Assembly (NCBI GenBank): GCA_018401415.1
Contig: JAGYKV010000017.1
Span: forward strand, 756,001-820,000
Direction of reading: 5' to 3'
From: Candidatus Nanopelagicales bacterium
GTDB taxonomy: Bacteria; Actinomycetota; Actinomycetes; S36-B12
Length of the DNA stretch: 64,000 nucleotides
Shown here: positions 57,311-64,000 of the stretch, piece after piece
Position numbering within the stretch: the stretch's first letter is position 1
Layout of the letters: every line of letters begins with the position of its first letter
Translations under genes and position numbers: made by a program
Notes under the pieces: model-generated
The model's database searches: none
Seen by the model: only the letters and a program-made list of their open reading frames with translations
What the model was told of the DNA's origin: nothing

Positions 57311-58735
57311 ATGTTCAAGGACAGTTCAGAGGTACTGGACTTCATTAAGAAGGAAAACATCGAGTTTGTCGATGTTCGATTCATGGATCTGCCAGGCGTC
57401 ATGCAGCATTTCAATGTCCCGGTCGATTCATTCGGTTCAGATGTATTCGAAGATGGACTCATGTTTGATGGATCCTCAATTCGTGGATTCCAAGCGATCC
57501 ACGAATCTGACATGAAACTTGTTCCGGATCCCAGCACGGCTTTTGTCGATCCATTCCGCCCCGCTAAGACTCTCGTGATGAACTTCTCAATCCTTGATCC
57601 TTTCACCGATGAGCCATACTCGCGTGATCCTCGCAATGTCGCAGCCCGTGCCGAGGCCTATCTCACTTCAACCGGTATTGCAGACACCGTCTATTTCGGT
57701 CCAGAGGCCGAATTTTATGTTTTCGACGACGTCCGGTTCGAGACCAACCAGCACTCCGGCTACTACTACATCGATTCGGTAGAAGGTGCATGGAATACCG
57801 GTCGCGTTGAAGAAGGTGGCAACCGCGGATACAAGACCCGTTACAAGGGTGGCTACTTCCCTGTTCCCCCAGTGGACCACTTCGCCGATATTCGCGATGA
57901 CATGGTGCGCGCCCTGCAGCAGGTGGGATTGAGAGTCGAGCGCTCCCACCATGAAGTAGGCACCGCGGGTCAGGGTGAAATCAACTACACCTTCAACAAA
58001 TTGCGCAGTTCCGCAGATGACCTCATGAAGTTCAAGTACGTGATCAAGAATGTTGCCTGGGCACATGGCAAGACCGCAACGTTTATGCCCAAGCCACTAT
58101 TCGGTGACAATGGTTCCGGCATGCACTGCCACCAATCGTTGTGGAAGGACGGCAAACCACTTTTTTATGATGAAAATGGTTACGGTGGCCTTTCCGATTT
58201 GGCTCGTTGGTATATCGGCGGTTTGCTTGCGCACGCACCATCACTTCTGGCTTTCACCAATCCCACGGTGAATAGCTATCACCGATTGGTGCCCGGTTTT
58301 GAAGCACCGGTGAACTTGGTGTACTCAGCCCGTAACCGCTCAGCCTGCATCCGAATCCCGGTCACCGGTAGTTCACCAAAAGCCAAGCGCATTGAATTCC
58401 GGGTTCCTGACCCATCCAGTAACCCATATCTAGCATTTTCTGCTCAATTGATGGCGGGCCTTGATGGAATCAAGAACAAGATTGAACCCATGGCACCGGT
58501 GGACAAGGATCTCTATGAACTTCCACCCGAAGAATTGGCAAATATTCCCCAACTGCCAGCTTCACTCGATGCCGCACTTGAAGCACTCGAGGCAGATAAC
58601 GAATACCTTCAGGCTGGTGGGGTATTCCCCGCAGATCTGATCGAAACATGGGTTGACTACAAGCGAACCAATGAAATCGCACCTATTCGCCTGCGCCCGC
58701 ATCCACACGAGTTCGAGATGTACTACGACATCTAG
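57311..58735 (+). CDS. glnA: Glutamine synthetase type I, adenylylatable
   Basis: 474 aa. Makes glutamine from glutamate, ammonia and [24 protein letters not shown], the [15 protein letters not shown] latch, [17 protein letters not shown] and the adenylylation tyrosine Tyr402 ([11 protein letters not shown]) are present. This is the GSI-beta, GlnE-regulated type. ATG 57311 has AGGAGGAACG just upstream. Same order as glnA1-glnE-glnA2 in mycobacteria. Confidence 0.97.
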   Translation: MFKDSSEVLDFIKKENIEFVDVRFMDLPGVMQHFNVPVDSFGSDVFEDGLMFDGSSIRGFQAIHESDMKLVPDPSTAFVDPFRPAKTLVMNFSILDPFTDEPYSRDPRNVAARAEAYLTSTGIADTVYFGPEAEFYVFDDVRFETNQHSGYYYIDSVEGAWNTGRVEEGGNRGYKTRYKGGYFPVPPVDHFADIRDDMVRALQQVGLRVERSHHEVGTAGQGEINYTFNKLRSSADDLMKFKYVIKNVAWAHGKTATFMPKPLFGDNGSGMHCHQSLWKDGKPLFYDENGYGGLSDLARWYIGGLLAHAPSLLAFTNPTVNSYHRLVPGFEAPVNLVYSARNRSACIRIPVTGSSPKAKRIEFRVPDPSSNPYLAFSAQLMAGLDGIKNKIEPMAPVDKDLYELPPEELANIPQLPASLDAALEALEADNEYLQAGGVFPADLIETWVDYKRTNEIAPIRLRPHPHEFEMYYDI

Positions 58736-58742
58736 CAATGCC

Positions 58743-58757
58743 GCGGTCTGCGACCGC
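58743..58757. terminator. Short perfect inverted repeat after glnA
   Basis: GCGGTC, 3-base loop, GACCGC at 58743-58757, 7 bp after the glnA stop. The flanking run is AAAA on plus, so the classical T-tail is absent. Could still act as a weak terminator. Confidence 0.35.
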
Positions 58758-58791
58758 AAAATCTCAGCCGAGCGGCTACCCTCAGAGGATC

Positions 58792-59265
58792 ATGAAAAAT
58801 GACTCCGCACGAGGGTGGCTGCTCGTCTTTGTTCAGGTGATCATCTTTATTGTGTTTGCACTTCTTCCCACTCGGGAGGTCACCGTGGGAAGCGCGATTA
58901 CTGGTGGTTTACTCATTGTGGTCGGCGCAGTATTTATTGGGTGGGCATTCATTTCATTGGGTAATGCACTCACAGCCAACCCGGTTCCACTCTCCCACGC
59001 CGAATTGCGAACACAGCGGGCTTTTTCAGTTGTCCGGCATCCGATCTACACCGGGGTTTTGACTGCGCTGTTGGGGTTCGTGGTTCTCATGGGCTCATGG
59101 TGGACATTGGTGTGGTGGCTCGTTGCGGTTACTTTCTTTTGGGGCAAATCCCGCTGGGAAGACTCATTGCTGGCCGCTAAACATGGAGACGCATGGGTTC
59201 GGTGGTCACACCAGACCCCCGCCCTGCTTCCCTTTATTCATTTCCGTAAAAAATCCGCTCCATGA
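58792..59265 (+). CDS. Isoprenylcysteine carboxyl methyltransferase-like membrane protein
   Basis: 157 aa. Four membrane helices (about 9-26, 32-52, 84-104, 106-122), ending in the ICMT signature RHPIYTG with the downstream E (WEDSLLAAKHGDAW). Methyltransferase-type fold; substrate unknown. ATG 58792 chosen. Its 3' end overlaps the convergent glnE by 32 bp. Confidence 0.85.
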   Translation: MKNDSARGWLLVFVQVIIFIVFALLPTREVTVGSAITGGLLIVVGAVFIGWAFISLGNALTANPVPLSHAELRTQRAFSVVRHPIYTGVLTALLGFVVLMGSWWTLVWWLVAVTFFWGKSRWEDSLLAAKHGDAWVRWSHQTPALLPFIHFRKKSAP

Positions 59266-62185
59266 CCTTGCGTGCTCTTCTGGTCGCTCTTAGGTAGTCC
59301 TCTTCCAGGACTCCAGCTTTGTCGCTTCGGTAACCCATGAGGTACGTCACGGCCGAAAGTTCGGTGTAATCGGCAGGCAATAGATCACTCATGGAAGATT
59401 TCACCAGCATGATCGAATTGCGAATTTCACTGGCAAGAGTCCAAGCTTTCACCAGTATTTCTGTGTCTTCAGGATCAATCAGACCTAATGCTTCCTCCGC
59501 CCGCAGTGCTGCAATGGTGGCGGTGGTCTGAAGTGATGGCTGGCCGTGCCCGAATTGCAGCTGCAGTAATTGCGCCACCCACTCCACATCGCTCAAACCA
59601 CCTCGCCCCAATTTGGTGTGCCGGGTGGGATCCGCGCCGCGCGGAAGTCGTTCTGCTTCCATGCGCGCTTTGAGGCGCCGCATTTCTATCAGCGACTTGG
59701 GGTCGAGTCCACCTTCTGGGTACCGGAGTGGATTGATCATGGTCGTGAAGGCTGCACCCAGTTGGGAATCCCCGGCAGCATGACGGGCACGCAACAATGC
59801 CTGCGCCTCCCACGGAGATGACCATTTCGCGTAATAGGCGGTGGTTGACTCCAGACTCCTGACGAGTGGTCCCTGTTTGCCTTCCGGACGAAGATCCGCA
59901 TCAATTTCCAGTGCGGGTTCATCTGCAGGAGCGCTCAATAGTGCGCGCATGTCGTTGACGATCTTGAATGCCTGCTTGCCTGCTTCTGCTGTATCTGCGC
60001 CGGCAAGTGGTTCATAAATGAACATGACATCTGCGTCACTGCCGAATCCCAGTTCACATCCGCCATACCTACCCATGGCAATAATTGAAATGCGCACAAT
60101 CGGTTCCGTTGGCGTGACGGCATTGAGCGCCCCCTCGAGTACGGCATCTGTCAAATGTGTTAACGCCATGCCGATTTGTTCGATGCTTGCCAAACCGAGC
60201 GCAGCAGCTGAACCAATCCGGAACAGTTCACGCCGCCGCATGGCTCGCAACGCATTTACCGCTTTGTCAGGTTCTTCATGGCGTTGCGCAATTGAGCGAA
60301 TCTCCACGGACAGGTCCACGGGTTGCAGATCCTCGTCGTGGGCCAACATGGCAATGGATTCCGGTGCGCGGCGGATCAGGTCGGTGAGATAGCGGCTGGA
60401 AGCAAGAATGTGCGCAAGTCGCTCCGCGGCCAATGATTCATCGCGCAAAAGCCTTAAGTACCAGTGGCTTGCGCCCACTTGATCACTCACCTGGCGGAAA
60501 GCGAGCAGACCGGTATCCGGGTAAGGAGCCTCTGCAAACCACGACAGCATGACCGGTAACAGAGTTCGCTGAATAATGGCACGCCTGCTCACCCCACTGG
60601 AGAGGGACTCAATGTGTCGCAGCGCACCTTCGGAATCGGTAAAGCCCAATGCGCGAAGTCGATCACGTGCCGCGGTGGTGGTGAGCCGTGCATCTGTGGC
60701 ATCGAGCCCGGCAACCGCGTTGAGCAGCGGACGATAGAAGAGTTTTTCGTGGATTCGCCGGACTTCTCGCGCATGGTCCTTCCACTGTTTGAGCAGCGTC
60801 TCCATGGGGTCACTTCTAATACCAATGCTGCGCGCCAGTGTAGTGAGTTCGTGCGGATCTTCGGGAAGAGTATGTGTGCGCCGCAATTGTCGAAGTTGCA
60901 AGTGGTGTTCCAAAGTGCGAAGGAATCTATAACTGTTCTCCAACTTCATGGCTTCGTCTCGACCCACATACCCCCACGTGGCAAGTGCCCGTAATGCATC
61001 AATGGTGTTGCTGCTCCGAAGCAGTACATCACTGCGACCATGCACTAATTGCAACAACTGCACAGAGAATTCAATATCGCGCAATCCACCCGGACCGAGT
61101 TTGAGTTCACGGGCCGCAAGCGTGGAATCGACATTGTCTTCCACCCGGCGGCGCATCGCCTGAACATCTGGCACGAAATCCTTGCGATCGGCTGCCGCCC
61201 ACACAAACGGCTGGATGCGCATCATGTATTCCTCGCCAACGAGCGGGTCACCCGCCACGAATCTGGCCTTGAGAAGTGCTTGGAACTCCCACGTGCTGGC
61301 CCATCGTTCGTAATACCCCGCATGGGACTCCACCGTGCGAACGAGAGCTCCCTGCTTCCCCTCTGGGCGCAGCGCCGTGTCCACCTCCCAGATGGCACCC
61401 TCGGCCGTCACCGCCCCACATGCATGAATGACACCGCGTGCCAATGCGGTTGCAATCTCTAATGATTCGGTGGCGTCGGTGACGAAAATTACATCGACAT
61501 CGCTGACATAATTCAATTCACGTCCACCTGTCTTGCCCATGGCAATGATCGCCAATGGACAGGTTGGGTCGGTCACTCCCGAACGGGCAACCGCCAGACC
61601 TGCTTGCAGTACTGCATCTGCAAGGTCACTGAGCCAACCGGCAATTACTTCCATGGCGAATCCGCCACTGAGATCCCGGCTCGCAATTGCCAACAACTCC
61701 CGACGGTAGGCGACTCGGAGGGCGTTGAGAACCGCGTCCGAATTCCCCGAAGCAATGGGCAATGCCGATAATGGATCCGCACCCACGGACTGCATGATCC
61801 GCTCCCTGATCTCTACCGGGGGCGCAGCCAATGCCTCGGTATCAAGGATCGAGTCACACTCAGGGTGTCTGATCAGAAACTCGCCCAGCCCCAGCGAGAG
61901 TCCCAGTATCTGGAGTAAACGACCTAGGGTGATTGTGTCAGCACTGAGCGATCCGACCAAGCGATTTTTATGCTGGCCATTCGCAGCCTCCAAGATTCGG
62001 ACTAACTGCTGCAGTGCCAAGTCTGGATCCGCCACACCCACGAGTGATTCCGCGATTGCGGCCGATTCGATTGCGCCTTCTGACAACTTCTCAATCTCTG
62101 CGACCAATTCAATGGCCGCCGTTGAATCTTGGATCCCAGTTCGCACGAGGACCGCACGAAGCGATTCACTCCGCGAAACACTCAT
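59234..62185 (-). CDS. glnE: Bifunctional glutamine synthetase adenylyltransferase/deadenylyltransferase
   Basis: 983 aa. Two nucleotidyltransferase domains: N-terminal (deadenylylating) with GGRELNYVSDVDVIFVTDA and C-terminal (adenylylating) with GGCELGFGSDADVMFIYEP; each is followed by an IWEVDTALRPEGKQG or IDADLRPEGKQG block. Controls GlnA by adenylylating Tyr402 in response to nitrogen state (PII). Lies between glnA and glnA2. Confidence 0.96.
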   Translation of the reverse strand: MSVSRSESLRAVLVRTGIQDSTAAIELVAEIEKLSEGAIESAAIAESLVGVADPDLALQQLVRILEAANGQHKNRLVGSLSADTITLGRLLQILGLSLGLGEFLIRHPECDSILDTEALAAPPVEIRERIMQSVGADPLSALPIASGNSDAVLNALRVAYRRELLAIASRDLSGGFAMEVIAGWLSDLADAVLQAGLAVARSGVTDPTCPLAIIAMGKTGGRELNYVSDVDVIFVTDATESLEIATALARGVIHACGAVTAEGAIWEVDTALRPEGKQGALVRTVESHAGYYERWASTWEFQALLKARFVAGDPLVGEEYMMRIQPFVWAAADRKDFVPDVQAMRRRVEDNVDSTLAARELKLGPGGLRDIEFSVQLLQLVHGRSDVLLRSSNTIDALRALATWGYVGRDEAMKLENSYRFLRTLEHHLQLRQLRRTHTLPEDPHELTTLARSIGIRSDPMETLLKQWKDHAREVRRIHEKLFYRPLLNAVAGLDATDARLTTTAARDRLRALGFTDSEGALRHIESLSSGVSRRAIIQRTLLPVMLSWFAEAPYPDTGLLAFRQVSDQVGASHWYLRLLRDESLAAERLAHILASSRYLTDLIRRAPESIAMLAHDEDLQPVDLSVEIRSIAQRHEEPDKAVNALRAMRRRELFRIGSAAALGLASIEQIGMALTHLTDAVLEGALNAVTPTEPIVRISIIAMGRYGGCELGFGSDADVMFIYEPLAGADTAEAGKQAFKIVNDMRALLSAPADEPALEIDADLRPEGKQGPLVRSLESTTAYYAKWSSPWEAQALLRARHAAGDSQLGAAFTTMINPLRYPEGGLDPKSLIEMRRLKARMEAERLPRGADPTRHTKLGRGGLSDVEWVAQLLQLQFGHGQPSLQTTATIAALRAEEALGLIDPEDTEILVKAWTLASEIRNSIMLVKSSMSDLLPADYTELSAVTYLMGYRSDKAGVLEEDYLRATRRARKVMERIFYGNE

Positions 62186-62247
62186 ATTGGAAATCTACTC
62201 TCTGCCACACCTTGGCACCGCAGCCCCAAGACGATTCATCAGGTGAC

Positions 62248-62289
62248 GCGCTATGGGGATTGCGCTATAGGGATGGCGCTATAGGGAAG
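62248..62289. repeat. 14-bp tandem repeat at glnA2 end
   Basis: GCGCTATGGGGATT (62248), GCGCTATAGGGATG (62262), GCGCTATAGGGAAG (62276). The third copy encodes the last codons and stop of glnA2. Confidence 0.92.
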
Positions 62290-63616
62290 GAAGGTATCTA
62301 TTCAATTCCCATTGAGTGACCTGCTGCCGATACTCTTCCCACTCCGCCCGCTTATTGCGCAAGAAGAATTCAAATACATGTTCGCCCAACGCCTCCGCGA
62401 CCAATTCACTATTCTCCATGGCCATGATCGCTTGATTGAGGCTTTCGGGAAGTGGTTTCATTCCAAGGGCATTTCGTTCCCCTGGAGTTAATGCCCAGAC
62501 ATCATCTTCTGCTTCCGGTGGAAGTTCATAGCCTTCCTCTATCCCCTTGAGCCCTGCCGCCAGCAGCACGGCAAATGCCAAATATGGATTCGCGGCACTG
62601 TCCATTGCCCGGTACTCGATTCGGGCGCTATTCGCCTTACCCGGTTTGTACATGGGGACGCGCAAAAGGGCCGAACGATTATGTCTTCCCCAACACACCC
62701 ACGCAGGAGCTTCAGCGCCACCCGCAATTCGTTTATAGGAGTTCACCCACTGGTTTGTCACCGCAGTTATTTCCGGAGCGTGAACAAGTAATCCTGCGAG
62801 GAATGCTCGAGCAATCTTTGACAATTGATGCTGCGCACCGGGTTCATAGAAAGCATTGGTATCACCTTCAAAGAGGGAGAGGTGCGTATGCATGCCGCTT
62901 CCGGGGAACTGCATAAAGGGCTTTGGCATGAAAGATGCAAAGATCCCCTGATCCAGTGCAACTTCCTTGATGGCCAATCGGAATGTCATGAGATTGTCAG
63001 CGGTGGATAATGCGTCCGCGTAGCGGAGATCGATTTCCTGCTGACCTGGACCGCCCTCATGGTGGCTGAATTCGACCGAAATACCCATGGCTTCGAGCAT
63101 GGTGATTGCCTGCCGCCGGAAATCATGGGCAACTCCATTTGGAGCGTTATCAAAATACCCGTATCGATCAACCGGCACGGGCTCTTGCCCTGGCTCCGGT
63201 TCCCCCTTGAATAGATAGAACTCAACTTCTGGGTGGGTGTAGAACGTAAAGCCCATGTCGGCAGCTTTGGTCAGTGCCCGCTTGAGGACATGGCGTGGGT
63301 CGGCAAATGATGGTGAGCCATCCGGCATTTGGATATCGCAGAACATGCGAGCAACGCCGGGACCCTCTTCACGCCATGGAAGGATGCTGAAAGTGCTTGC
63401 ATCTGGCTTGGCAAGCATGTCTGATTCATAAACCCGTGCGAAACCTTCAATAGCCGAACCATCGAATCCAATACCTTCGCTGAAAGCACCTTCTAATTCA
63501 GCAGGTGCTATCGCAACAGATTTCAATGCACCGAGAACATCGGTGAACCACAGGCGAATAAAGCGGATATCCCGCTCTTCTACCGTGCGTAACACGAATT
63601 CAGCTTGCCTGTCCAC
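62279..63616 (-). CDS. glnA2: Glutamine synthetase family protein GlnA2 type
   Basis: 445 aa, GSI fold with FDGSAIEGFARVYESDM, HPEVEFYLF, EFSHHEGGPGQQEID and KPFMQFPGSGMHTHLS. In place of the adenylylated tyrosine it has Trp374 (EDDVWALTPGE), so GlnE should not regulate it. Equivalent to Rv2222c. Some GlnA2 proteins of this clade act on polyamines; the substrate here is open. Start ATG 63616, divergent from nadE. Confidence 0.92.
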   Translation of the reverse strand: MDRQAEFVLRTVEERDIRFIRLWFTDVLGALKSVAIAPAELEGAFSEGIGFDGSAIEGFARVYESDMLAKPDASTFSILPWREEGPGVARMFCDIQMPDGSPSFADPRHVLKRALTKAADMGFTFYTHPEVEFYLFKGEPEPGQEPVPVDRYGYFDNAPNGVAHDFRRQAITMLEAMGISVEFSHHEGGPGQQEIDLRYADALSTADNLMTFRLAIKEVALDQGIFASFMPKPFMQFPGSGMHTHLSLFEGDTNAFYEPGAQHQLSKIARAFLAGLLVHAPEITAVTNQWVNSYKRIAGGAEAPAWVCWGRHNRSALLRVPMYKPGKANSARIEYRAMDSAANPYLAFAVLLAAGLKGIEEGYELPPEAEDDVWALTPGERNALGMKPLPESLNQAIMAMENSELVAEALGEHVFEFFLRNKRAEWEEYRQQVTQWELNRYLPSL

Positions 63617-63721
63617 TTAAACCTCCACACTCAAAGAACCTTGTGACTCTCACCCTATGGTCAATGGCACCATGGTGCTCCCACTCGTGTTACGGGGCGG
63701 TTAACAAGTACCCTCGCACCT

Positions 63722-64000
63722 GTGACCCTGCGCGTGGCCCTGGCTTCCACTAACCCCATTGTGGGTGATTTGAGCGGCAATGCCGACAAAGTACGTCGTG
63801 CGACCGCCGAGGCGGTTCTCGGTGGTGCCGAACTCGTTGTTTTCGGGGAAATGGCCCTCAATGGCTACCCGGTCGAGGATTTGGCCCTGAGGGAAGATTT
63901 CCAAGTTGCATCGCTTCACGCGGTTCATCAACTTGCCCGCGACCTGGCATCCGATGGCTTTGCAGCTGCAACCGTGATTATCGGCTTCCTCGGTTCGGAA
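63722..64000 (+). CDS. nadE: NAD synthetase, glutamine-dependent, N-terminal part (window edge)
   Basis: Start GTG 63722; 93 residues visible before the edge. Nitrilase-type amidase domain with LRVALASTNPIVGDL and catalytic Glu43 in FGEMALNGYPVEDLALR. Would make NAD from deamido-NAD using glutamine. The synthetase half lies outside the window. Divergent from glnA2. Confidence 0.88.
   Translation, partial: MTLRVALASTNPIVGDLSGNADKVRRATAEAVLGGAELVVFGEMALNGYPVEDLALREDFQVASLHAVHQLARDLASDGFAAATVIIGFLGSE

Overview
The window is a gene-dense chromosomal segment of an actinomycete (Actinobacteria). Almost every gene has a counterpart, in nearly the same order, in the stretch I remember as Rv2178c to Rv2222c of Mycobacterium tuberculosis and the equivalent Streptomyces region. 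The shared landmarks are class II DAHP synthase, FadD15, NlpC/P60, DnaQ-UvrC fusion, TrpD, CtaE-QcrCAB, CtaF/D/C, AdoK, ErpA, NadA, DUF3043, CobT, GcvT, PepA, Lpd/SucB, LipB/LipA, DUF4191, GlnA1, GlnE and GlnA2. GC looks moderate (about low-to-mid 50s by eye). Intergenic gaps are short and 4-bp ATGA/GTGA overlaps are common, so the genome is compact. A planktonic, partly streamlined actinomycete is plausible, but that is inference.

Layout. 1-5.1 kb: DAHP synthase (broken, cut by the window edge), a PPi-type phosphofructokinase, glycerol kinase, a PlsC-type acyltransferase and an alpha/beta hydrolase. 5.1-11.4 kb: ROK glucokinase, a P-loop-less ArsA-like protein, two SRPBCC proteins, a metallophosphoesterase and a long-chain acyl-CoA ligase. 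11.5-16.9 kb: NlpC/P60 endopeptidase, two small Cys-containing proteins, an exonuclease/GIY-YIG fusion, TrpD and a receiver-like protein. 17-28.1 kb: the bc1-aa3 respiratory supercomplex in two opposed blocks (ctaE-qcrCAB on plus; ctaC-ctaD-ctaF on minus), separated by a molybdopterin oxidoreductase and an L,D-transpeptidase. 28.3-37.4 kb: a cysteine-desulfurase-like protein without the PLP lysine, Aat, adenosine kinase, ErpA, NadA, a SOUL protein, the PspAB-HtpX-PspA envelope-stress set, DUF3043 and an aldo/keto reductase.

37.4-44.0 kb is the most unusual part. A cobalamin riboswitch with a downstream intrinsic terminator controls a tightly overlapping operon: a secreted alpha-toroid (squalene-cyclase-repeat) protein, a membrane-anchored SCO2322-type protein, EcfT, a fused double EcfA, a membrane S-component and a CobT-like protein that has lost the conserved LGEGTGA signature. 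It sits where other actinobacteria carry cobT-cobS. It looks like a corrinoid capture and ECF import system.

44.0-64 kb: GcvT, PepA, Lpd, SucB, a TIGR01777 epimerase, an FAD amine-oxidase-like protein, LipB, LipA, a MOSC protein, DUF4191, RDD, an ABC-2 exporter, and the nitrogen block (glnA1 with a four-half-site GlnR box, an ICMT-like protein, glnE, glnA2) ending in a partial nadE. Lpd/SucB, GcvT and LipA/LipB form a coherent lipoate-dependent group.

Two window-wide features matter for reading this annotation. First, six conserved genes are each interrupted by one missing base, mostly in C/G or A runs, five of them within 37.4-48.6 kb; this looks like under-called homopolymers rather than decay. 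Second, short tandem duplications (11-34 bp) recur at gene 3' ends. I found no rRNA, tRNA, CRISPR array, IS element or prophage.
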